Shown piece by piece: positions 33,291 through 40,833 of a stretch of DNA of 40,833 nt. Numbering within the stretch: position 1 is the first letter of the stretch; each line of letters begins with the position of its first letter. Origin of the DNA: Prosthecobacter sp. (GTDB taxonomy: Bacteria > Verrucomicrobiota > Verrucomicrobiia > Verrucomicrobiales > Verrucomicrobiaceae); NCBI RefSeq assembly GCF_020439865.1, contig NZ_JAGRPF010000060.1:1-40833 (forward strand), read 5' to 3'. The translations under genes were made by a program, and so were the position numbers. The notes under the pieces are model-generated. The model made no database searches. It was not told the DNA's origin and worked only from the letters and a program-made list of their open reading frames with translations.

Positions 33291-35147
33291 ATGTCCTCCC
33301 CTCCGCCGGATCCCAACTCGCGCCGCCTGCGTGATCTGCTGTCGGCGCTGAGGCGCGGATTGATCGATGCCGGTGAAGCGAAGTCGGTCCTCAGCTCGGG
33401 CGGCTCGGTGCTCGACCGTCTGCAAAAAGGACACGCGCTCGAAGCCGGCGGACTCGCCGACCTGCTGGGGATCGACAGCGGACCGCTGAGCGAGCCGGAG
33501 CTGCATCAGCAAATCGACCGTGAGTGCGACTTTCTCGATACCGTGCCCTTCCAGCCCGGCGAGCGCATCGGCGGGCGCTACGAAGTGCTCAAGATTCTCC
33601 ATGGCGGCTTCGGTCTCGTTTATCTCTGCCGCAGTCTCGGTCCGGAGATCTATCGGCGCGGAGATTCGCTCGCCGCCTTGAAGAGTCCCCTGCCCCAGCA
33701 CGTGACCAATCCGGAACTGTGCGAGCTGTTTGTCGCGGAGGCGATGAACTCCGTCGCGCTCAGTCCGCATCCGAATCTCGTGCTCGCCTACGGCGTGGAG
33801 ACGTACAACCGCATCCCCTTTCTGGTGATGGAACACATCACCGGAGGACGGACGCTCGCGGCGGAAATCATCCACGGTCTCACCGACTGGCGCACCACGC
33901 TGCGCCACGGACTCGACATGGCGCGCGGACTGGCGCATGCGGCGAAGGAAGCGCAGCTCGTGCATGCGGATCTGAAACCCGCGAATGTTTTGATCACCGC
34001 CGACGGCACCGCGAAGGTGAGCGACTTCGGCCTCTCGGTCACCGGTGGCAATGCGGATGATGTGATCGCGGGCACGGACGGATTCATGGCGCCGGAGATG
34101 CTCGCACGCCGTTCCGGCCGTAGCACGGCGGCGGACGTGTATGCCTTCGGCGTCACCCTGCTCTGCTCCGCCATCGGTTGTTTCCCCGACACGCCGCGCC
34201 CTGCCGATTTCTGCACCGCCGAGCACATGCCCGAACCTCTCGCGGCGCTGCTGCGCCAATGCCTTGCCACCGATCCCAAGGCAAGGCCCGCGAGCTTCCA
34301 GGAAATCGCCGGCCGTTTGGAAAAGCTGTTTCCCACCCTGCTCGGCACCGCGCCACCGCAGGCGCCGGCTCCCGACTCGCCGCTGCAGGCCGATGCCAAA
34401 GTGAACGCCGCGCAGACCTGGCTGAATCTCGGTCAGCCCCTCAAGGCAGGTGCCGAGATCGAGCGGGCGCTGAAGCTGAATCCCGGGAACTGGAAGGCGC
34501 ATCAGATTCAAAGCTGCATCCACATGGAGAGGAGGAACTTCGACGCCGCCTTCCGCAGTGCTTTGAAAGCGCAGCAGCTTGCTCCGGATGATCCGATCCC
34601 CGCCTCCGCCCTCGCGCAGGCGGCCTTCGGCCTCGGCGATCGCGACGAAGCCATGAAGTGGACCGAACGGGCGCTGCGGCTCGCCTTCCACACCAACCGC
34701 ATGGGCGAGCTCGACAACGCCTCCGTGCTGATCGTCGAACTCTTTCCCTCCGACGAAGCCCGCGACCTGATCGATGCCATCCTTGCCGCACAACCGGACG
34801 CGGCCGTCACCTGGAACAACCGCGCCATCCTCATGCGGCGCATGAAGCGCCCTGACGAGGCTCTGAAGAGCGCCGATCGTGCCATCTCCCTCAACGCCGC
34901 ATATGCCAAGGCCTGGGTGAACCGCGCCAACGCACTCATCGAACTGCACCGGTTCGACGAAGCAGAGACCTCCGCCTCACAGGCGCTCGATCTCGATCCC
35001 TGCCTGCCCGGCGCCTACTGCGCCAAAGCAACAGCATTGGCACAAACCGGCCGCCTGCCCGAAGCCCGTCAGGTCATCCGCAACGCCATCTCGATCCTCC
35101 CCGCTGACCCGCTCATCCAACGCGCCGCGCAGGTGTTTTCACGGTGA
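33291..35147 (+). CDS. Hanks-type Ser/Thr protein kinase with C-terminal TPR repeats
   Basis: The 618-residue product has an N-terminal region of about 85 residues that I do not recognise. A kinase domain follows (about 92-345) with glycine loop HGGFGLV at about 104, K131 (AALKSPL), catalytic H225-A-D227-L-K229-P-A-N232, D245-F-G and FMAPEML. The catalytic loop reads HADLKPAN, so the Arg of HRD is replaced by Ala (non-RD kinase). TPR-like helices run from about 365 to the end (for example AQTWLNLGQPLKAGAEIERAL and TWNNRAILMRRMKRPDEAL). No transmembrane segment is visible, so it is cytosolic. I chose ATG 33291 because it is 10 nt after the sigma stop and gives a polar N-terminus. The TPRs probably bind partners or substrates. 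Confidence 0.93.
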   Translation: MSSPPPDPNSRRLRDLLSALRRGLIDAGEAKSVLSSGGSVLDRLQKGHALEAGGLADLLGIDSGPLSEPELHQQIDRECDFLDTVPFQPGERIGGRYEVLKILHGGFGLVYLCRSLGPEIYRRGDSLAALKSPLPQHVTNPELCELFVAEAMNSVALSPHPNLVLAYGVETYNRIPFLVMEHITGGRTLAAEIIHGLTDWRTTLRHGLDMARGLAHAAKEAQLVHADLKPANVLITADGTAKVSDFGLSVTGGNADDVIAGTDGFMAPEMLARRSGRSTAADVYAFGVTLLCSAIGCFPDTPRPADFCTAEHMPEPLAALLRQCLATDPKARPASFQEIAGRLEKLFPTLLGTAPPQAPAPDSPLQADAKVNAAQTWLNLGQPLKAGAEIERALKLNPGNWKAHQIQSCIHMERRNFDAAFRSALKAQQLAPDDPIPASALAQAAFGLGDRDEAMKWTERALRLAFHTNRMGELDNASVLIVELFPSDEARDLIDAILAAQPDAAVTWNNRAILMRRMKRPDEALKSADRAISLNAAYAKAWVNRANALIELHRFDEAETSASQALDLDPCLPGAYCAKATALAQTGRLPEARQVIRNAISILPADPLIQRAAQVFSR

Positions 35148-35536
35148 GCGCGAACATCATCGGTCCGATGAAGTGCAGCCCATCAGGACCGCTTTTGTTG
35201 CCGCCAGTCGCGGCTTTGTGCACCGATCTGAATGTCGTCCAATGAACCCTTGAACCAACCAACACGGATCTTCGGACTGGCGAGAGCGTCATCAGAATTC
35301 CCATTCTTGACGATGCCCTCGCAAATTGTCGAAACGAGATCGCCACGCAGTCTTCTCCACGAATCGAAGCACTCGTCACAAGCTGAAGAGACTCGATGAC
35401 CTCTCACCTTCCTCACGCTTAGATCAACTCACCCATTTAGTCGACCACTTCACCTACTTGGCAGGGTCTAACCGTTACGGGCAGTTCCTGGCGTGTCTTC
35501 GTACCGAATGAAGACTTATCACAAGGACGCAATCTC
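35148..35536. other. 389-bp gap with no recognisable gene
   Basis: Only short open frames occur: about 61 codons at 35326-35511 on the plus strand and about 78 codons at 35183-35416 on the minus strand. Neither has a signal peptide, known motif or ribosome binding site I can defend. Composition is less GC-rich than the kinase gene. It may hold a decayed gene and the promoter of the HNH endonuclease gene. Confidence 0.5.
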
Positions 35537-36562
35537 GTGGGAGACGTCACATTTCATCCGCCCCTCTCAACCGGCTTCGGCTTGCCTTATGTTCTGCTGC
35601 ATCAACTATGCCACATGCGGCGAGCACCAAGGAATGACATCAACGAAGCCGTTGAGGCGCTGTATCACCTCCACGTAAGCGTCGTGGGTTCAGCGAGTGG
35701 GAGACATGAGCGTCCGCATAAACCGATCCTGCTTCTGGCAGTGATGGATCTGATTGCACAGGGCAAGGTTACTCCGGACCATGTTTCGTGGGGTCAGGAA
35801 CTGCGGAGCCGATTCTCTGTTTATTTCGAACTTGTTCGTGGATCGAATGATCAGTGCACTCCGGAGAATCCCTTTTTGTATTTGCGTCAGGAAAAGTGGT
35901 GGACCCCGTTTCAACAGGACACCAAAGGCGCTGCACCATTGGAGGCCACACCGACCGTGGGTCAGGCCAATGCCAATATCGTCTTTGCCAAGATCGTTGC
36001 GCCCGTCGCCAACTGGCTCATCACTCCTGCAGACCGGTTGTGCCTGCGTGAAGCGCTCGTCGCACGCTACTTCCCCCATGCCCGCGAAGCAGTGAGCCGA
36101 CTCTTCCTGGAGGGTTCTGTTCAAGAAACGCCGGGCGCGCCTGAACCGGACGCCGATGACACTTACGCGCACCCGGGGCGCTCTGCCGGATTCCGCCGCA
36201 AAATCCTCGAGATTTACGATTGCCAATGTGCTGCCTGTGGCCTCCGCATCAAACTACCGCAGATTAAGGATCTCACCTTTGTTGATGCCGCACATCTCAT
36301 TCCTTTTGAATTGGGGCACAACGACCATCCGAGCAACGGCATCGCTCTATGCAAAAACCATCACTGGGCCATGGACCGCTTCCTCATCGCACCGTCGCCA
36401 GATGGGCACTGGCAGGTCTCAGCAACACTCGTAGCGCGGCGTTCTCCCGGTGAAAAAGAGCTTTTGGAGTTGAAGAATGAACGTGTGCTCAAGCCCAGCG
36501 AGCCAGCCTTCCAACCCTCTGAGGAAGCACTGTTGTGGCGATGCAAAAGGCTAGCCGCTTGA
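35537..36562 (+). CDS. HNH endonuclease with N-terminal sulfur-binding-like domain (putative phosphorothioate-dependent type IV restriction enzyme)
   Basis: The C-terminal half is a clear HNH nuclease: CAACGLRI (first Cys pair), VDAAHLIPF with the catalytic His, then SNGIALCKNHHWAMDRFLI. The N-terminal part contains GRHERPHKPILLLAVMDLI, EELRSRF-like and PFLYLRQEKWW patterns. These match my memory of the SBD domain that precedes HNH in phosphorothioate-DNA-binding restriction enzymes (ScoMcrA/SprMcrA-like). It would cut DNA carrying sulfur modification, a defence role. The start is uncertain: the GTG at 35537 has AAGGA 9 nt upstream and gives 341 residues; the ATG at 35615 gives 315 and begins closer to the conserved part. 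Composition is less GC-rich than neighbours, suggesting transfer. No modification or dnd genes are visible. Confidence 0.8.
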   Translation: MGDVTFHPPLSTGFGLPYVLLHQLCHMRRAPRNDINEAVEALYHLHVSVVGSASGRHERPHKPILLLAVMDLIAQGKVTPDHVSWGQELRSRFSVYFELVRGSNDQCTPENPFLYLRQEKWWTPFQQDTKGAAPLEATPTVGQANANIVFAKIVAPVANWLITPADRLCLREALVARYFPHAREAVSRLFLEGSVQETPGAPEPDADDTYAHPGRSAGFRRKILEIYDCQCAACGLRIKLPQIKDLTFVDAAHLIPFELGHNDHPSNGIALCKNHHWAMDRFLIAPSPDGHWQVSATLVARRSPGEKELLELKNERVLKPSEPAFQPSEEALLWRCKRLAA

Positions 36563-36662
36563 GTTTTCAATCCTCGGGGACACCGGGCACGAAAGTGGAA
36601 TGCATTCGCTTCTTCGTGGGCGATGAAGAAGAATCCGAATGGGAGCAAAACCGCATCGGAAA

Positions 36663-36893
36663 TTAAATGGAATGGCCTGATTGCTGGCGAATCTGGCAGA
36701 TGAAACCTCCGAGGCCGGATGCCACGAGCACGAGTGCAATCGCCAGAAAGCCAGTCAACAGTGCCACGACACATCCAAAGAGATTGAAGACGGACATGAT
36801 GACCAACGGAGCTGGCCTCATGGCTGCCCTGATTGGTGCATGCCGCGTGGCAAAGCGGAGCAGACGATGATGCCAGGGGCGACGACGGTTCAT
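36663..36893 (-). CDS. Tiny membrane protein coupled to the vWA gene
   Basis: The 76-residue product has a strongly basic N-terminus (NRRRPWHHRLLRFATRH) and then a hydrophobic stretch of about 40 residues that can form two transmembrane helices (PLVIMSVFNLFGCVVALLTG and FLAIALVLVASGLGGFI). Its ATG overlaps the stop codon of the upstream vWA gene (ATGA), which supports a real, translationally coupled gene. No family recognised. It may anchor or partner the vWA protein at the membrane. Confidence 0.6.
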   Translation of the reverse strand: MNRRRPWHHRLLRFATRHAPIRAAMRPAPLVIMSVFNLFGCVVALLTGFLAIALVLVASGLGGFICQIRQQSGHSI

Positions 36894-37561
36894 GGCTTCT
36901 GCTCCTCCTCCCTGATGATGTCATCCATGGACATGGCTTCATCCACCGTAGCCTGAGCGTCCATGGCGCCGATGCTCTTCAGGCGCATCGCGCGGACCTT
37001 GCGGGCCATGGCGCTGCCGGTGGACTTCACGCCCTTTTCATTGAAGCTGACATTGCCGCTGAAACTGGCGCTGATGCGCATGTGGCCGGCGGTGGCGATG
37101 GCGTCCTGATTGGCGGCAAGAAAGAGAAACTCCCAGCCCTTTTCATCGCGGTAGAGGCGGATGAGGTCGCTGATATGCTTGATGCTGTATTCCCGAGATG
37201 CATTCTCTTCGCCATCAGTGAAGATCGCGAGGATGACCTTGCCGGGTTTCTCGGCGTCAGGAAGACCGCTGAGGCGACGATCGGTCTCCTTGATGGTGCG
37301 GCCGATGGCATCGAGCAGGGCGGTGCTGCCACGTGGCGTGTAAGTGGCGGCAGTGAGCTGTGGCACGTCCTGGATCGGACGGGCGGAGACAGGAACTTCG
37401 TAGGCGTCATCAAACTGCACGAGCGTCAGGCGGGCGTCGCCGGGGACGTCGAGCTGGGATTTGACGAAGTCATTGAAGGCGGCGACGGCGGGTTCCTGCA
37501 TGGGTTGCATGGAGCCGGAGCGGTCGAGGATGTAGGCAATTTCGGTGAGGTGTGGATTCAT
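36890..37561 (-). CDS. von Willebrand factor type A (vWA) domain protein
   Basis: The 223-residue product is almost entirely a vWA domain. It has a complete MIDAS metal site: D13-R-S15-G-S17 (ILDRSGSM), the Thr in RGSTALLDAIG, and the Asp in IFTDGEENASRE. The WEFLFLAANQDA strand and the C-terminal charged tail match a widespread family of stand-alone bacterial and phage vWA proteins of unknown role. No signal peptide, so cytosolic. It is transcribed divergently from the WYL regulator (77-nt gap) and overlaps a tiny membrane protein gene. vWA domains mediate metal-dependent protein contacts; the partner is not known. Confidence 0.9.
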   Translation of the reverse strand: MNPHLTEIAYILDRSGSMQPMQEPAVAAFNDFVKSQLDVPGDARLTLVQFDDAYEVPVSARPIQDVPQLTAATYTPRGSTALLDAIGRTIKETDRRLSGLPDAEKPGKVILAIFTDGEENASREYSIKHISDLIRLYRDEKGWEFLFLAANQDAIATAGHMRISASFSGNVSFNEKGVKSTGSAMARKVRAMRLKSIGAMDAQATVDEAMSMDDIIREEEQKP

Positions 37562-37638
37562 GATCACCGTGAATTATCCACAGGGGGTCGGACATTCGCA
37601 GGGTGACAGTCAAAGTTTATGGATTAAATCCCCTTTGA

Positions 37639-38658
37639 GTGTCCAAAGCGTCCCCTTCCCCATCTCTACGGTCAGGCGTCAGCCGTCCGGCCATGTGGCG
37701 TGTGCTGGAGATCCACAAGATCATCCGTGCAGGTCGTCATCCGAACTGTTCGACGCTGGCGAAAGAAATCGAGGTGACACCGAAGACCATCCAGCGGGAC
37801 ATCAGCTTCATGCGCGACCAGCTCGAACTGCCGCTGGAATACCATCCGATCAAGCGCGGCTACTATTACACTCAGGAGGTCAACGAGTTCCCCATGCTGC
37901 ATTTGTCGCGGGCTCACCTTGTGGCGCTGTTTTTGGCACGTCATGCTCTGGAACCTCTGCGAGGCACCCGGCTGGAGCGAATGCTGGCGGACAGTTTCAG
38001 CAAGATCGCCGGAGCTTGTCCAGGCGAGGTCTCCATTGAATGGCACGAACTCGATGATGCCTTTTCGGTGAAGGCTTCGGGAGTGCTGCCTGCGGACGTG
38101 ACATTGTTCGGCGATTTGCTGGATGCCATTCGAGGGACGCGGGAGGTGAGCTTTGACTATCACAAGCTCTCAGCCTCCAAGCCCGAACGTCGCTCGGTTC
38201 GTCCGCATCACATTGGTCAGATCGAACACGGCTGGTATCTGATCGCCTTTGATCCCGGTCGAGATGCCATGCGCACCTTTGCGTTGCAGCGCATTTCAAA
38301 CCTCGAGATCCACAAAGCAAAATTCACGCGCCAAGCCGGGTTCAATGCCCGCGATCATCTGGGCGGTGGCTTCGGTGTCTGGAGCTATTCGGGCGAGCAG
38401 AGAAGCAAACACGAAGTGCACATAAGATTTGAAGGCTATGCGGCAAGAATCGTGACCGAACGCCAGTGGCATCCGACCCAGGCCATACGGAAGCTCAAGG
38501 CGGACGGCAGTGTGATCGAGTTCCAGGCGGACCTATCAGGACTCGAAGAAATCACCCGCTGGGTCTTGAGCTGGGGCAGCAAGGCAAAGGTGCTGGGACC
38601 ACCGGAGTTGAAGAAACGCGTAGAGGATGAGTTGGCGAAGATGACGGCCAAGCCATGA
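37639..38658 (+). CDS. WYL-domain transcriptional regulator
   Basis: The product has an N-terminal winged helix (HTH_11-like, about 21-75: LEIHKIIRAG, then STLAKEIEVTPKTIQRDI) and a WYL domain. The WYL core is in TREVSFDYHKLSASKPERRSV, then RPHHIGQIEHGWYLIAFDP and FALQRISNLEI, followed by a WCX-like C-terminal extension. WYL regulators bind nucleotide or nucleic-acid ligands and often control DNA-damage or phage-defence genes. The start may be the GTG at 37639 (339 aa) or the ATG at 37693 (321 aa); both leave the domains intact. Divergent from the vWA gene, it probably controls the shared 77-nt promoter region. Converges on the LysR gene with a 9-nt gap. Confidence 0.92.
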   Translation: MSKASPSPSLRSGVSRPAMWRVLEIHKIIRAGRHPNCSTLAKEIEVTPKTIQRDISFMRDQLELPLEYHPIKRGYYYTQEVNEFPMLHLSRAHLVALFLARHALEPLRGTRLERMLADSFSKIAGACPGEVSIEWHELDDAFSVKASGVLPADVTLFGDLLDAIRGTREVSFDYHKLSASKPERRSVRPHHIGQIEHGWYLIAFDPGRDAMRTFALQRISNLEIHKAKFTRQAGFNARDHLGGGFGVWSYSGEQRSKHEVHIRFEGYAARIVTERQWHPTQAIRKLKADGSVIEFQADLSGLEEITRWVLSWGSKAKVLGPPELKKRVEDELAKMTAKP

Positions 38659-38667
38659 TGTGGGACA

Positions 38668-39585
38668 TCACTTGTGCAGCGCAGCAGCGATCTGCCCAAT
38701 CACATCCGGTTCCACCCCTCTCCGGCGCATCTGACGTTCGTTCCAATGCAGCACCAGATGGCGTCCATACTTTTTCAAGGGCGCAAAGGCGCGGATGATG
38801 ACCTGGTTGGAATCAAGGCCATGAATACCCACCGAAGGCAGCACTCCGGCGCATGTGCCTTGCTCGATAAGCTGACGGGCCTGCAACATGGAGTTGCACT
38901 CAATGAGCGGGCGAAAGTCCACCCCGGCATCGGCCATCGCCTGACGGATCGTGAGATCGAGCTGTCCTCCATCTTTGCCGGCTGTGAACGGCAGCGCCTT
39001 CCACACCTTCGGGTCATCAACTGCATGGGGAGGAACGCCTCGCTTTAGCAGGCACTTGGGCACACAGAGGTGGAAGGTGATCTGACACACTGAGATACGT
39101 TTAGCCTCTCTGAACAAGGCGTCTTCGCGCACGATGGCAAAGTCCACCCTGCCCTCTCCCACCGCCTCAACCAGCGATCGACTGCGGAGTGTATCAAGAC
39201 GAACCGTGGACTGATCAAGCGCATCTCGTATGCCCTTCAACGCCGGCAACACCAGCCAGTCGATGATGCTTGCTCCAGCGCCAACTGTGAACGTCTTTTT
39301 CACCTCGGTCTGCTCATTGCGGAAGTCGTCCAGATCCTGCAACTGCTGACGAATGAGGTTTGCCAGGCGTTCCCCTGCGGAGGTAAGGGCCAGTGTTTTG
39401 CCACGACGCAGGGTCAGTTCAGCGCCAAAGAAAGTTTCCAACTCACTGATCTGCCGGCTGATCTGGCTCTGCCTGTTCACGTCGCCCGGAGCAGCCTTGG
39501 CAATGGAGCGGGCATCGGCAAAGGCAAGAAAGCTGTGGAGCCGGTCCAACGACAGCCCGCTGCGTGAGAAGAGATTTTCAAACAT
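38668..39585 (-). CDS. LysR-family transcriptional regulator
   Basis: The 305-residue product has the usual LysR layout. The N-terminal winged helix-turn-helix (about 12-72: LDRLHSFLAFADARSIAKAA, then QSQISRQISELETFFGAEL and LTSAGERL) is followed by a two-lobed effector domain (about 95-300). The recognition helix is recognisable (RQSQISRQISELE). It is transcribed divergently from the phosphoesterase gene with a 71-nt gap, the typical arrangement for a LysR regulator and its target. Effector unknown. Confidence 0.92.
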   Translation of the reverse strand: MFENLFSRSGLSLDRLHSFLAFADARSIAKAAPGDVNRQSQISRQISELETFFGAELTLRRGKTLALTSAGERLANLIRQQLQDLDDFRNEQTEVKKTFTVGAGASIIDWLVLPALKGIRDALDQSTVRLDTLRSRSLVEAVGEGRVDFAIVREDALFREAKRISVCQITFHLCVPKCLLKRGVPPHAVDDPKVWKALPFTAGKDGGQLDLTIRQAMADAGVDFRPLIECNSMLQARQLIEQGTCAGVLPSVGIHGLDSNQVIIRAFAPLKKYGRHLVLHWNERQMRRRGVEPDVIGQIAAALHK

Positions 39586-39605
39586 GATTAAACAGTCATG
39601 GATAC

Positions 39606-39616
39606 TGCATTTTGCA
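39606..39616. promoter_or_regulatory. Short dyad in the LysR/phosphoesterase intergenic region
   Basis: TGCATTTTGCA is a perfect 4-bp inverted repeat with a 3-nt centre, located midway between the divergent LysR and phosphoesterase starts. LysR boxes are usually T-N11-A dyads; this is T-N9-A, so it is only a weak candidate for the binding site. Confidence 0.3.
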
Positions 39617-39656
39617 CGGTAAACAATACAACACCTGACATTACCATGGGTGTGTC

Positions 39657-40586
39657 ATGAAAACACAACCCTACGACCTGATCGGCGACATTCACGGACA
39701 GCACGCCAAACTCACCGACCTGCTGGCCAAACTCGGCTACGAACCTCTGGGAGAGGGCTTCCGCCATCCCGGGGGGCGAAAAGTGATCTTTCTGGGCGAC
39801 TACATCGACCGTGGTCCCAAAGTTCGCGAGGTGCTTGTTACTGTGCGCAGCATGGTCGAGAGCGGAGATGCCTTGGCCATCATGGGCAATCATGAATACA
39901 ATGCCGTCTGCTGGCACACTCCCAATGGCAGGGGTGGCTGGCTTCGTCCGCGTCGCCTGGATCGTGACAGCGGTTTGAAAGTCACTTTGAAACAGTTCGC
40001 CGGACGAGAGGATGAGTGGAGCGAGTGGCTGGAATGGATGCGGCGGCTCCCGATGTTTCTGGATCTGGGAGAGTTGAGGGCGGTTCACGCCTGCTGGGAT
40101 GCCAAGCGCATCAAACGACTAGAGGGCGAAAGCATCGCTAATGACAGCTTCCTGCATGCCAGCGCTGAACGCGGAACGTCGATTCATCGCGCCGTGGACC
40201 ATGTGTTGAAGGGACCTGAGATGAAGATGCCCGAGGGCTGTCACTACCACGATAAAGACGGCGTGGCTCGTAAAGCCGTGCGGGTTCGCTGGTGGGACAT
40301 CCCAGAAACGGGCCGGATCAGTGATCTGGCCATGCCCGAACCCTTCGATGCGCCTGGTGATGCGGACGAGGATGAACTGCGACGGGTGCCTGACTACGGT
40401 GTTCACGAACCACCCGTGTTCTTCGGCCATTACTGGATGCCAGCCAGCCGTGAGAAAGCACCGTTGCGTCACAACCTCGCCTGCCTTGATTTCAGTGCGG
40501 CAAGAGAAGGCCCCATGGTTTCTTACCGGTGGGATGGAGAGCGCCTGCTCGATCCTGGCAAGTTCGTCGTGGGAAACCTCAACTGA
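39657..40586 (+). CDS. PPP-family metallophosphoesterase (ApaH/PrpE-like)
   Basis: The 309-residue product carries the phosphoprotein-phosphatase family metal motifs: GD11IH13G, GD48YIDRG and GN78H79E, with a C-terminal FFGHYW histidine. Such enzymes hydrolyse protein phosphate esters or dinucleoside polyphosphates (Ap4A). By size and the DLIGDIHG start it resembles the bacterial bis-nucleosyl-tetraphosphatase/PrpE group more than eukaryotic-type phosphatases. Substrate is open. It is divergent from a LysR gene and followed after 3 nt by another gene, so the two may be an operon. Confidence 0.9.
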   Translation: MKTQPYDLIGDIHGQHAKLTDLLAKLGYEPLGEGFRHPGGRKVIFLGDYIDRGPKVREVLVTVRSMVESGDALAIMGNHEYNAVCWHTPNGRGGWLRPRRLDRDSGLKVTLKQFAGREDEWSEWLEWMRRLPMFLDLGELRAVHACWDAKRIKRLEGESIANDSFLHASAERGTSIHRAVDHVLKGPEMKMPEGCHYHDKDGVARKAVRVRWWDIPETGRISDLAMPEPFDAPGDADEDELRRVPDYGVHEPPVFFGHYWMPASREKAPLRHNLACLDFSAAREGPMVSYRWDGERLLDPGKFVVGNLN

Positions 40587-40589
40587 CTC

Positions 40590-40833
40590 ATGAAACTTGA
40601 ACTGTCAGCCTTCCTGAATGCCGCCCGTCATTGCGCCATGCAGATGATGACGAATGCCACCTACATGAAGGATCACCTTCATGAGGTGACGTTGCCTGGA
40701 GAAGTCGTCCCAAAAATCGAAGTTGCCTTTGAGTCACTGATTGGAACCAAACATGATGTCATGAGCGCAGTCCTCGAACTTGCTGACATTATGGAGGAAC
40801 GGGACCCTTGTGACATTCCCAGTGAACGAACCC
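40590..40833 (+). CDS. Unknown protein (partial, C-terminus off the right edge)
   Basis: An open frame from the ATG at 40590, 3 nt after the phosphoesterase stop, gives at least 81 residues starting MKLELSAFLNAARHCAMQMM. It is alpha-helical in appearance and rich in Met, His and acidic residues (AVLELADIMEERDP). No family recognised. Close spacing suggests co-transcription with the phosphoesterase gene. Confidence 0.6.
   Translation, partial: MKLELSAFLNAARHCAMQMMTNATYMKDHLHEVTLPGEVVPKIEVAFESLIGTKHDVMSAVLELADIMEERDPCDIPSERT

Noticed and set aside
33264..34949. Open frame of 561 codons on the minus strand opposite the kinase gene
   Set aside because: No domain pattern; the plus strand encodes all kinase and TPR motifs. 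It is a shadow of the codon bias.
35183..35416. Possible 77-aa gene on the minus strand in the gap before the HNH gene
   Set aside because: No start signal, motif or coupling to a neighbour; it could be a decayed gene, so I describe it only as part of the gap.

Overview
The window looks like a chromosomal segment of a high-GC, Gram-negative member of the Verrucomicrobiota, perhaps close to Prosthecobacter/Verrucomicrobiaceae. That placement is inference. It rests on the mix of families: an all-in-one type II secretion-like operon, secreted PQQ-like propellers with a WPQWRGP start, secreted SMP-30 proteins, an atypical sigma factor paired with a Hanks-type kinase/TPR protein, many predicted exported proteins, and frequent start codons in a CACCATG-like context without a clear Shine-Dalgarno. 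No intact rRNA, tRNA, CRISPR array, transposase or integrase is visible.

Layout. 1-1150 (minus): an L,D-transpeptidase followed by ispH, which runs off the left edge. 1264-13128 (plus): one long collinear type II secretion/type IV pilus-like operon with E ATPase, F platform protein, five pseudopilins (G, H, I, J, K), L-like and M-like inner-membrane proteins, a short periplasmic C-like linker protein and the D secretin. Only the prepilin peptidase is missing. Glycine-rich low-complexity tracts recur in the J-like pseudopilin, the linker protein and the secretin. 13219-15491: a dipeptide epimerase and an M20 peptidase, translationally coupled, probably for murein-derived Ala-Glu salvage. 15523-24476: mostly minus-strand single genes (secreted SMP-30 protein, PQQ-like propeller, ribulokinase, a shortened UvrC, a HAMP/class III cyclase, a small lipoprotein), with an FKBP lipoprotein on the plus strand.

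24604-28573 (plus): Mn-type superoxide dismutase with a strong downstream hairpin, a small unknown protein, a long imperfect inverted repeat, then an overlapping thiL-tsaE-tsaB run and a cytosolic SMP-30 protein. A phosphodiester-glycosidase-like protein converges on it with no spacer. An acetyl-xylan-esterase-like hydrolase follows.

30975-35147: an accessory-looking stretch. Two hairpin-rich non-coding gaps that share inverted repeats flank three tiny predicted exported proteins (53, 81 and 80 aa). A sigma factor and a cytosolic protein kinase with TPRs follow on the same strand. A degenerate tRNA-like sequence lies in the first gap.

35537-40833: another accessory-looking stretch. It holds an HNH endonuclease whose N-terminal half resembles the phosphorothioate-DNA sulfur-binding domain, a von Willebrand A protein coupled to a tiny membrane protein and divergent from a WYL regulator, and a LysR regulator divergent from a PPP-family phosphoesterase. 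A partial unknown gene runs off the right edge. The best candidates for undescribed biology are the exported-peptide/sigma/kinase cluster with its repeats and the restriction/vWA/WYL neighbourhood.
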